Source: Diaprepes abbreviatus (taxonomy: Eukaryota > Arthropoda > Insecta > Coleoptera > Curculionidae). Taken from it: a DNA stretch of 64,000 nucleotides. The stretch spans positions 7,494,001 through 7,558,000 of the forward strand of contig JASJET010000032.1 in the NCBI GenBank assembly GCA_034092305.1. Direction: 5' to 3'. Positions 8,449 through 17,427 of the stretch are shown piece by piece (the first letter of the stretch is position 1; the number at the start of each line of letters is the position of its first letter). Under the pieces are notes generated by a model. It made no database searches. It was given only the letters and a program-made list of their open reading frames with translations, and was not told the origin of the DNA. The position numbers and the translations under genes were made by a program.

Positions 8449-9307
8449 TTAAAATGTTAACAATTTTTTTTGCATCTTCTTTTGTATAAACAGTCGGTGG
8501 CTTTTGATTAAAAAGTAATTCATATAGACCTTTAGTACCTTTGTGTTTTTTCCTGCAACTATGATATCCGGTTCATCAAAATCAATTTTTTTATTTCCAA
8601 TAGAAAACTTGCCATTTTCTTTTTCCTTATATTTTACACGTAATTGATCATTTGATTTATTAATACTTGGATCATTAATAAGTTTTTTAATATATTTGAG
8701 CGGTAAAGGGTGAAACTGGTCGTAATAATCTACTAATGACTTTTCATGTATTGATTTGTTAAGTTCGTTTTCATGTTGTTTTTGTCTGTTAATATCGTTA
8801 TTTTTTAAATCGTCTTCAATCTTTTCTATTAACATTTTTTTTAAAATTATGTGGTTTTTTCCAACGGTATTGAAATTTAATTTTCTTTAATTTTTTTTTG
8901 AGGTGTTCCACGTGTTCCTTTGGGAGTTAAATCCTCTATTGGAATAGAAGTTATCGGATCAAATAAAATGAATTCTTTATCGTTGTTTGTTGTTTCTTTA
9001 ATATTATCATTTTCAAATAAATCAGAATATTCATATTTTCTCTTAATAGGAGAAAATAATGATTCATTTTTATTTATATTTTTTATAGTAGGTTTTAAAT
9101 TACTTTCAATATTTTGTAAATGCTTGGTTATAGGTTGAAATAAGTCTTCATGAGATTTTTGATCATGTTTTAGAACTAATAATTTATTTTTTATATTTTT
9201 TCTCTTTTCAATTAATTTTTCTTTTATATTTTGTTCTAATCTATTAGATTTTGTTTTCTTTTTAATTTTACTAAATGATTAATTTTTCTTTTCTTTTTGA
9301 GAACCAT
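8449..9307 (-). pseudogene. 5' part of the gene split by copy B, copy A
   Basis: The minus-strand frame starts near ATG 9307 (MVLKKKRK) and has a Lys-rich helical N-terminal region, a stop near 8886, and an intact later segment 8449-8835. The latter matches the middle of the copy C gene at 30540-31760: a short segment GLYELLF near the 3' edge, and before it an I-x-V-x-G-K-N strand. Its continuation lies at 1901-2200. It is divergently oriented from the PLA2 gene and directly downstream of the ATPase. Confidence 0.65.
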
Positions 9308-9357
9308 TGTTCTTTATTCACAGATTTAGTAAATCTAACTAAAATTTTATTTTAATA

Positions 9358-10045
9358 TTAAATGTATATATACTTATCAAAACCATAACGATATGGACCA
9401 TTGTTTAGAGAATTATCTTAAAAAATTGAAATAAATCTAAAAGGTGATTTCCAACAATAAGAACGTATGTTTTAAAATTTTTCAAATGACATATCTGTAC
9501 CAACATGATCTGTATATATGTGACATAAATTTAGTTCATCTTGTTTAAAACAGATTAATATATTAGCATTATCTCGAATTAGTTGCTTAGGTATTTTTGA
9601 ATAAGTTTGACAAAGATAGAAACAATCTATTTTGTCATGACGTCCCATACTAAAATATTCTCTAATAATATTCTGTTTATCACATGCAACATCGTCAAAA
9701 ATAAATAGAGAATTTGATTTTGCTTTAGATGGTGATATAATATTTTCACTATTGTTAAATTTATAATAACCTATTCATTTAATTGGTTTTAATAATTCAT
9801 GTAAATATTTATATTTTGATTGATATAATGATTTCGAATACAAATAAATATTTTCAAATTTTAATCCATTAGGATGTTATATGACTTAACCTAGTGTTTG
9901 TTTTTCCACAATTTGATGGGCCTGTTATGATGCATCATATTGTATTTGGAAAAAGAGCGCTATGTTTTAAATTTTTTGTACATGTTGTATCAATATCGTG
10001 ATTATCTACAGTTAAAGTAGTTGTTGGTCTTACGACCTTTTTCAT
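9358..10045 (-). pseudogene. Packaging ATPase (A32/FtsK-like), copy A
   Basis: The frame can be followed from ATG 10045 to TAA 9358-9360. Walker A is seen as GPSNCGKTN near 9910-9935 and Walker B as FIFDDVAC near 9690-9710, with the downstream IPKQLIRDNAN sensor-like motif. All of these match the copy C gene at 31793-32466. Multiple stops and frameshifts lie between the motifs. ATPases of this class drive genome packaging into double jelly-roll capsids. Confidence 0.8.
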
Positions 10046-10068
10046 ATTGTTTCTAGACTTATAATACT

Positions 10069-10076
10069 TATAAAAG
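10069..10076 (+). promoter_or_regulatory. TATA box in the ATPase/PLA2 divergent promoter, copy A
   Basis: TATAAAAG lies 61 bp upstream of the PLA2 ATG (10137), in the 91-bp gap between the divergent ATPase and PLA2 genes. Copy C has TATAAAAAG at 32571-32579 in the same gap. It probably drives the rightward late (virion) genes. Confidence 0.55.
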
Positions 10077-10136
10077 AGTGTTGTTATTTAATATTTAATT
10101 AGTTAACGTTCCAATTTTATACCGATAACAAAAAAA

Positions 10137-10760
10137 ATGAGATATTATTTAAGTCACGGTGAAATTAAAGGGAAAGGTTTATTAAATTCTTTTATAAATA
10201 AATTGCCATTTGAATTGCATTTACCTGGCTATAATTACTGTGGACCGGGAACAAAATTAGAAAAACGTCTCAATCGTGGTGACGTAGGTATAAATCCATT
10301 GGATGAAGCATGTAGATTTCATGATATAGCATATAGAAATAGTTCAGAATTACATAATCGTCATGAGGCTGATCGAATTTTACTTAAAAATGCATTATCT
10401 AGAATTACTTCATCGGATGCATCATTCAATGAAAAATTGGCAGTTTTAGGTGTTTCTACTACAATGCATACTAAACTTAAATTTGGAATGGGTGGAAGTG
10501 GAGAAATAAGTCAAAATGGAAATAAAAGTTTAAAAGTAAAATTAAATATGAACAATAATCAGTCTTTAAATGTAATGCGCCAGAAAAACAATACTATAGT
10601 TAGTATGCAAACTGCGGATATATTACGAAAAAATGCTAAAAGTATGCAAACCTATCTTGATCAAATAAAATTGTTAATAAAAAAACTTGAACTTACAACT
10701 CATACGGAAGGAAAAATACACAAATTGCAAGAAAAAAGAAAAAAGACAATCGGAAAATAA
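10137..10760 (+). CDS. Phospholipase A2-domain virion protein, copy A
   Basis: An intact 207-codon ORF. Residues 29-38 give the calcium-loop signature LPGYNYCGPG, and residues 61-66 give FHDIAY with the catalytic His-Asp pair. This is the parvovirus VP1-unique-region type of PLA2, which lets virions breach endosomal membranes; PLA2 genes are reported for adintoviruses and related elements. A glycine patch (GMGGSGE) and a Lys-rich helical tail follow. The stop at 10758 falls in an A-rich run, and a coding-like frame continues at 10755-11125, so the natural protein was probably longer. It is one of few intact genes here. Copy C has a broken homologue at 32589-33020. Confidence 0.85.
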   Translation: MRYYLSHGEIKGKGLLNSFINKLPFELHLPGYNYCGPGTKLEKRLNRGDVGINPLDEACRFHDIAYRNSSELHNRHEADRILLKNALSRITSSDASFNEKLAVLGVSTTMHTKLKFGMGGSGEISQNGNKSLKVKLNMNNNQSLNVMRQKNNTIVSMQTADILRKNAKSMQTYLDQIKLLIKKLELTTHTEGKIHKLQEKRKKTIGK

Positions 10761-11125
10761 AAAAAAAATCTGATGAAAAACATATTGATAATTATCATGA
10801 GAAAGCAATAAAAGATAAGATATTACAAAAAAATTTAAAGAAAAAAATTGAACAAGATATGTTAAAATCCAGTAATGAATTATTAAATGAATCTCAAAGT
10901 AGAAAGAAAAAACTTATAGAAGATGATAGTAATAACGCTATAGATATGTTTAATATTATAAAGATGAAACTAGATACATCAAATCAATTAAGAAATCTTA
11001 AATTCGTAGAAGATGAAGAAATGATAATGCAGTTGATTATTCAGATAGTAGTGCATATAAAAAATTTAAACAATAATTTTTTTCCTATAAAAGGAACGTC
11101 GATAGTTAATAATATGTTATTTTAG
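10755..11125 (+). pseudogene. Coiled-coil continuation after PLA2, copy A
   Basis: An open frame directly after the PLA2 stop, offset by a frameshift in poly-A. The product is Lys/Glu/Asn-rich and almost surely helical (for example MLKSSNELLNESQSRKKKLI). It is best read as the natural C-terminal part of the PLA2 protein, though a separate small gene cannot be excluded. Copy C lacks most of this segment. Confidence 0.45.
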
Positions 11126-11139
11126 TTAAATCTATTATA

Positions 11140-11662
11140 ATGACTAAAACATTATCTCGAGTAAGAATTCGTAACAGGCAAGTAAAAAATAGAAGACGTA
11201 AATTTAAAACAGTTAAAAAAAGGAAAACGTAAATTTAAAAAGAAATTAATTAATTTTCAATCTGTAACGAAAAAAATTAAAAATGTTATTATGAAAGAGA
11301 AACCTAAAAATCCTCATAGTGCTCTAAAGATAGAAGTTAAAACAATTAAAAATAAAAATAATCAACTAAAATCACCTAGAGTAATTAAAATTCCAAAAAC
11401 AGGAGGTATATTACCATTAATACCGATTTTTGCAGGACTTAGTCCTCTTGGAGCACTTAGTGGTGGAGCTGCTGGGATTGCTAGAGCTATAAATGATACA
11501 CGAGCAGCCAAACAAGAATTGGAGGAAAGTAAACGTCATAACAATACCATAGAATCAGTTGCAATGGGGAAAGGGTTATTTTTAAAACCACATCATGCTG
11601 GTTTGGGTCTTTTTTTAAGTCCAACTTTTTCGAGTCCAAAAAGACGAAAAAATTTCCAATAA
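11140..11662 (+). pseudogene. pX-like basic/glycine-rich virion protein, copy A
   Basis: ATG 11140 opens an Arg/Lys-rich N-terminus (RVRIRNRQVKNRRRK), and a frameshift near 11221 links it to the ORF 11291-11662. The second half holds a short Gly/Ala hydrophobic segment (GALSGGAAGIARA) followed by a helix and two copies of a GLFLKP/GLFLSP motif. Copy C has the same layout at 32930-33349 (GALGGGVAGFAKA, then HLKPY and YLKPY). The layout recalls the adenovirus pX/pVI group reported for adintoviruses. A role as DNA-binding or membrane-active core protein is inferred. Confidence 0.6.
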
Positions 11663-12034
11663 CATTATCTAAACATGCTTTAACCAATGTGGATATTGAT
11701 TTTTTTGCACATAAATTAAATATACCAAATTTTCGAGGAGTTTTCATGAAAGGTCAAGTACCAACGAAGATTTATCGAAATGAAATGGGTATAATTAATT
11801 TAGATAATTATTCAGGTCCTGGAACTCTTTGGACTGTTTATAAAAAATTTAATAAGAAAATTTTTTTATTTCGATAGTTTTGGAAATTTAAAACCACCTA
11901 TTGAGTGTCAAATTTATTTTAATTCAAGTGGATCTTGCAATATTTACTATATTCATAATCCATATCAAACATATAATTCTATTAATTGTGATCATTTATG
12001 TTTAGAATTTTTGTATTATCCTGTTTTAGGTTAA
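11650..12034 (+). pseudogene. Adenain-like cysteine protease, copy A
   Basis: The frame covers 11689-11877, then after a frameshift near 11850 continues to TAA 12032-12034. Recognisable parts: IPNFRGVFM, the GxxNLDxxSGxGT strand, a DSFGN acidic turn and the Cys helix NCDHLCLEFL. The family (adenovirus 23K protease, clan CE) uses His-Asp/Glu-Cys to mature capsid proteins. Here the catalytic-His position reads GTLWT where copy C reads GTHWT and copy D GTHWV, so this copy has lost the His as well as the frame. Confidence 0.75.
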
Positions 12035-12102
12035 TATAAGTATTATGTTTTAAGTATTTTGTTTCATTTACTGTTTATAATTCTTTCTGTTAGTAAAAAG
12101 AA

Positions 12103-12942
12103 ATGTCTTATATATTTACATTATCAGCAAAAAGTTCAATTTTATCAACAAAAATATATCCTCCTATAGTTCTAAACAGTGAAAATGAATACGTATTAGG
12201 ACTTATAAACTTTGAAAGTTATAACACAATTCCAAACATTGATCGTTCAAATAATGTATTTTATTTTGGTAATAATAATAAAATTGTATTGCCAGAAGGT
12301 TCTTATGAAATAAATGATATTTATCAATATATAAAAAATTATGTTTCTACCCATACTACGAACTCTTTAAATATTAATTCATTCATGCCAAAAGAAATTG
12401 ATAAAACAAAAAATTTAATATATAAAATGACCGACGAAGAAGATATAATTGAAATATTAGAAGAGCCGTTCCAACTAACTTTTAAACCTAACAGAAATAC
12501 TTTGAAATATGAAATTTTGTGTAATTATGACATTCATTTTGAAAAGGAAAATTCAATTGGTAATTTATTAGGTTTTAGTAATATATTACTTAAAGCTAAT
12601 CAGTTGCATATATCAGAACATCCAGTGGATATATTTAAAGTTAACGCTATTTGTATAGAATGTAATTTAGTTATAAATTCATTTAATAATGGAAAACCGG
12701 TTCATATTATTCATATGTTTTACCCAACGACCGCACCCGGATTTAAAATTATTGAAAAACCAACGAATGTTATTTATTTACCAATTAATACACATTATAT
12801 TGATGAGATCATACTTAAAATTACAGATCAAAATTGAAATTTAATTAATTTTAGAAATGAACTTATTATAATACGTTTACATTTAACAAAAAGGAAAATT
12901 AATTTATCGATAATTAGAAATAAAAAAATATATGATGTGTAA
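12103..12942 (+). pseudogene. Penton-like single jelly-roll minor capsid protein, copy A
   Basis: The best preserved member: 244 codons open from ATG 12103, then an in-frame TGA at 12835-12837 where copy C has Gly, and the frame reads on to 12940-12942. Shared marks: MSY-x-F start, PPI near residue 28, GLINFES-YN-IPNID, LPEGSYEI-D, GNLLGF, KPVHI and FYPTTAPGFKIIE. It lies directly upstream of the small basic protein and the MCP, the usual order for penton and MCP in Polintons. It would occupy the vertices of the capsid. Confidence 0.75.
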
Positions 12943-13078
12943 AATCTTTTTTAACCCCCGCCACATTACCTTAAATTTTTTTAAATAAAAACCCCAATAA
13001 TATTATATATTTACCATTTAGTACATTTTACATTGATAATATAACACTAAAAATTAATTTATTTTCTAAAAAAAAAAT

Positions 13079-13297
13079 ACGATATTTCTTTATAATTATA
13101 ATTCTTTAATTTTACCTAGTTCTTTTGATAGTCCTAATTTAAATCAATATAAATACGCTCCAGTTAACAAAAGTAAGTTTAGTTATAAACGAAAGAGAAA
13201 ACAATTAACATTAAAAAATAGAAGGTTCCTTAAATCTTTAGGATTTAAATTAAGAAAAAAACTGAGAAAAAATAAATTTAAAAGAGAGTTGGTGTAA
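13079..13297 (+). pseudogene. Small basic protein between penton and MCP, copy A
   Basis: An open frame of 72 codons ending at TAA 13295-13297. At the position matching the copy C start codon, copy A has ACG (13079-13081), so the start seems lost unless a non-AUG start was used. The C-terminal half is strongly basic (KRKRKQLTLKNRRFLKSLGF), ending in the conserved FL-x-x-LGFKL motif. It is likely a DNA- or capsid-associated peptide; unnamed. Confidence 0.5.
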
Positions 13298-13343
13298 AAT
13301 TTTTAATATTACTTAAGTGTAAAAAAAGAAAAACAAAAAGATT

Positions 13344-13507
13344 ATGAGTTATAATATATTAAATGTTAATGAAAATATAATATATGACTCAGTTACAAGT
13401 TATCAGTATCATACCCACCAACCATATTCATCTTCAACTTTAAATAATAATGATGAAATTAGAATACCTATACAAACTCAAGATCTCTATACACTAACAA
13501 GTCAAAG

Positions 13508-13572
<65 letters not shown>

Positions 13573-14587
13573 AGGAAAATAATTAAAAGACGATAATAAA
13601 TTTTCTGATAATGTACAATTTATAAACAAAGGGATAATTTTTCTTTTTGAATTCGATATGAATTAGGAGGACTGGTTATTGATCGAATTAGAAATCCTGG
13701 AATAACTACACAATGAAAGGATATGTCTCATTTACCGAAACGGAAAGTAAAAATTTAAATAATACAGGTTGGAATGAAAGTGAAAATTCTTCAATATTAG
13801 ATGGTAATGGTAATTGTAATGTTTGTTTGCCATTAAAAATGATAATGGGATTTGCCGAAGATTTTCATAAAATAATAATGAATTTACGTTAAGAATTAGT
13901 TTTAATAAGAAATAATAGTGATTTAAATGCAATAATTCAAATAAATGATAAAAAAGAAAAAATGTAAAACTTGAAAAAATTCTATGGAAAATGCCTCACA
14001 TTATGGTAAACGATAGTCAAAAACGACGTTTATTTAAACAGTTTGAAAGTAATAGAGATTTAACCATTGCCTTTAGAGGATGGGAATTACATGAATACCC
14101 TCAGTTACCCCAATCGAAAAATCATGTGTGGACTGTGAAGAGCTCAAACCAACTTGAAAAGCCTCGAATTGTGATTGTCGGATTGCAAACTAAAAAAAAA
14201 AATATTTCATAAAATATGAGTCATTTCGGTCATTGTAAATTATCAAATTTGAAAGTTCATTTAAATTCAAAAGTATTTCCATATGATTTTGATATTAATA
14301 AATATGCAATTATTTATGAAATGTTTACGCAATTTCAAAAATCTTATTATTATAAAAATGACAGTTCAGCTTGCATTTATCCTATAAAGTATAAAAATGT
14401 TGCTCCGTTGATAGTTGTAGATTATTCACAATAAAGTTAAAACATCCTGAAAGGTGGTGCTATTGATATCCTAATAGAAATTGAAACAAATTCCTTAATA
14501 CCTGCGAATACCACAGCTTATTGTTTAATATTATATGATCGATTGATTAAATATAATCCGTTAACTAATAATATAACAATATTTTAA
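13344..14587 (+). pseudogene. Double jelly-roll major capsid protein, copy A
   Basis: Starts at ATG 13344 (MSYNILNVNENI) and can be followed to TAA 14585-14587 in pieces: 13344-13586, about 13620-13980, 13991-14212 and 14216-14434 onward. Motifs shared with copies B, C and D: NDEIRIPIQ, the RGWELHEYPQL segment, FGHCKLSNLKVHLNS and the Tyr-rich Y-x-Y strand before the C-terminus. A (TA)n microsatellite lies inside the frame. It is diverged from B and C, so A is a distinct lineage. Confidence 0.75.
13508..13569. repeat. (TA)n microsatellite inside the MCP frame
   Basis: About 62 bp of pure TA. In the MCP frame it encodes alternating Tyr-Ile after SQSY, where copy C reads SELYLEF, so an original beta strand seems to have been the seed for expansion. 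Confidence 0.9.
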
Positions 14588-14588
14588 T

Positions 14589-15043
14589 ATGTATGTGATA
14601 GATATTCAAGGATATCATTATAAAGGTTCTTCATTTATATGCAGAGAAATTGCTATTTTAAATATAAGAACTGGAAAACTATTTCATAAACATATTTACT
14701 ACTGTTCATTGGAGTACAACAAAACTACATGGACTGGAATGGGATTGTAAACTTAATAATAAAGACTCTATAGTAACTGAAAATATTTTTTCGTTCATTA
14801 GATATAGAAAAGAATCAAAAAGTTTTTGTTAAAGGATTGGAAAAAAAGAATTGGTTAAATAAAATTATTTCCAATGAAATTATAGATTTAGCTGATTTAG
14901 GATGTCCAAATGGTAAAAATATTATCAGTTCATCTAATGTTAAAATTCTACGTTCTAATAATCATTTGTATAATTATCTAAGATGTGCCAAACAAAATGT
15001 ATTTGCATTAAAAGAATGGATTGTATCAAATAATTTTCGTTAA
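14589..15043 (+). pseudogene. D-x-QGF family protein, copy A
   Basis: ATG 14589 starts one base after the MCP stop, reading MYVIDIQGY, then FICREIAIL. A frameshift and deletion around 14700-14800 join it to the later ORF 14837-15043, whose upstream edge reads KVFVKGLEKKNW and which contains IIDLADLGCPN and a C-terminal CAKQNVFALKEW. The pattern VKG-x-EK, I-x-(D/E)L, then C and a final helix is shared with copies B and C. Unknown function; a nuclease-like fold is possible. Confidence 0.6.
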
Positions 15044-15119
15044 ATAAATATTTTTTCAAAAAGGTTTTTTTGTTTAAAAAAAAAACTCATTTAATAGATT
15101 CATTTTTAATTTTTTTTTT

Positions 15120-16510
15120 TCAAATAATAGATATTAGAATACAATATAATATATATAGGAATACATAATATATATAGGAACACATAACCGGAACTAGAGG
15201 GGGTGGAGGAAGTAGAAGAGTATCTAAACTTGACGGCGGTAACATCGATTTGTCTTCGAGATTGAATGAATACTTCTTTACTGCCTTTTGGAATAATAAA
15301 AATTGTTCATCATCTTCAAGTTTGGCACGTATATATTGAATAGGTAAGTTTCCAAATTTTTTCAACAAAGTTACAGTTTTTGGAGAACATGTTAACTGTA
15401 TAAATATTTTATCAACTTTTAATGTTATTTCTTTAACACCAAATCTAAAAAAAAAATAATAAAAAAAAACGATAAATTTTTCGATTTTTTAAAAATTAAA
15501 ATTTTTAAGGTTTTTTTATTCTATTTTTAAAATAAAAACTAATATATTAATTTTTTATTATAAATTTAAAATACTTTTTATTCAAAAAAAATATCATCAT
15601 AAGTTTTTTTTATAAAAAAAAAATTAAAAATATCTAATTTATTTTTTAAATCAAAAAATGCTTATTGTTAAAAACGAAAAATAAAAAAAAATACTCACTG
15701 AAAAATCTGTTTCATGACAACCATTGCCATTTTACGAGGAAAATTCACTTTGTAAACACACTGTAATTGCCACAATAATTGTACTAGGTGTTGTAGACAT
15801 CTTTTTTTTTTCTCTCAGATACGTAGAACAAGAAGGAATTTCAAAATATAAGTGCACTTGTAACAAAATGCTTTGATACAATTTGAAAAAAAAACTGTAT
15901 TTATACATATTCTTTAAAAATGTAGGAAAACTTGGAGTTACTCTACTATACAACAAATTTGGTAAGCCGAAAAAAAAATTTTTGAATTAATTAAGTCACA
16001 AGAAAATTTTGATATTGTATCGCCAAAACATAAAGTACAATGTATATGTCCAGAAAAATGATAGAGGATTTTAAGAATTTTGATAGGCCTAAAAATAATA
16101 CATATTTTTCTAAGTAATTTCATAAAGTCATGTGTTTTAAAACAATTTTTAAAAATTAAAGCTCCAATTGGTGTAATACTGTGTGATAAATTTGGGGAAC
16201 TCCAAATGGCATAAAATTTGTTACAAGTAATATCATTCGTCGTGTGTTCTAATTTTTTAAAATATTTTTGAATACAAATTTGGAAAATACATGATAAATA
16301 TGACGTTGCATCAGGTGAAAGAGTTACTTTAACAAAATTAGGTTCTTCAATTAAAAGATTATTTAATATATTTTGCAACGCCATATGCGACCAATGATTT
16401 CTACTATCCATAAAACATCTCACTGTACCTTGAAATTCCTCCTGTTCGTCTGGTTTTTGTTGGGTCTCTTCCTTTTTTCCCTGCCTCTGCCTCTTTTCCA
16501 TTCCAATCAA
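15120..16510 (-). CDS. Unidentified gene with one predicted 254-bp intron
   Basis: Minus strand. Exon 1 is open from 16510 to about 15938 (190 codons). After an apparent frameshift it stays coding-like to a donor CA/GTGAGTAT at 15698. The intron 15445-15698 ends in a T-rich tract and AG. Exon 2 runs from 15444 to a stop at 15120, and the frame continues smoothly across the junction in phase 2, which is good evidence of real splicing. Exon 1 begins with a Gln/Glu/Lys-rich stretch, then helices with several Cys (HIHCTLCFGD). Exon 2 ends in a Pro-rich tail (LLLPPPPLVP). I do not recognise the protein. It may be a host gene fragment or a spliced viral gene between blocks A and E. Confidence 0.45.
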
Positions 16511-16621
16511 TATAGTTCATTTCGAGCACTTCTTCTACTTCTTCTTTCACATCATGATCAACTTCTTCTATCACTTATTCATCATCTAAAACCAGCCTAT
16601 CTGAGAGAGTTTCTGATTTAA

Positions 16622-17427
16622 CAGATATTTTTTTTTAATTCTAAAAAGTTATTTATTTACAAGTTAGATACTAAATGAATAACAAAACCTAATATTCTCC
16701 TATTTTTATACTGAACAATTAATTCAGTGAATGTACAGAAAAACCTTATACATAATTAAAAAATGATGTAATGTTGCACCATACAATACTTAACTTTCAA
16801 ATTATACAAAAAAAATAAATTGCAATAAGTTTTTCATATCGCGTCATTCTAGGGAACAAACAAATTAAATGAATAAATTAATCTTGATAAATACGTATGT
16901 AATTATTTCAACTACATACAAGTGCTCATTAGTATTCAATTTAAATGGAAAAAAGAACAAGTAAATTCAAGGAATAAATTAACTATAATAAATAGAATGT
17001 AATTATATTTCTACTAGGTAAATATGTTTATTGATATTTAATGTAAGCGAAAAAAAGAAAAAACAAAAGTCAGGAAATAAATTAGTTACTATAAATTAAA
17101 TGTAATTATTTTAATTCGATGCATATGTTAATTGATATTCAATTTGAACGGAACATATTTATAGTGAGATAATTATCTAAATACTGAGTAATAGGAATAA
17201 TTAAAATTTCCACTTTATTTAAAAAAAAAATCAGTTGTTACTATAATTTAAATTTAATTATACCATTAATCATTGCAAAAAATTTTAAAAGCGTAATACA
17301 TAAAATGTAATTATATATTCCTTGTTTAGTTTTGTTATTGCACTAGTCAAAGGTATTTTTATATCATAAACCAGATGAGAAATTAGTCATTTACAGTTTA
17401 AATATATATAGAGAATAAACGCTCCAA
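16622..17427. other. Non-coding AT-rich spacer with degenerate tandem repeat
   Basis: No gene supported. From about 16860 to 17160 a unit of roughly 105 bp occurs three times in degenerate form (GAATAAATTAA, then TGTAATTATTT, then a TTGATATT(T/C)AATTT-like end). The rest is featureless A+T. Confidence 0.6.

Larger units (their letters stand above)
1..15043. mobile_element. Endogenous Polinton/adintovirus-like copy A (interrupted by copy B)
   Basis: Gene order, ignoring 2201-8397: WxxIS-repeat protein (+), integrase (-), small ORF (-), unknown split gene (-), packaging ATPase (-), PLA2 (+), pX-like (+), adenain-like protease (+), penton-like (+), small basic protein (+), MCP (+), D-x-QGF protein (+). 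From the ATPase on, this matches copy C at 31.8-36.4 kb gene for gene, which supports one ancestral virus-like element. The left end lies outside the window and the right end was not located; it may be near 15.1 kb, or the copy may continue into the polymerase block at 17.4 kb. No terminal inverted repeat was identified for this copy. Most genes are broken. Confidence 0.8.

Noticed and set aside
11487..11747. Minus-strand ORF opposite pX/protease of copy A
   Set aside because: Antisense to two recognisable genes and with no family features.
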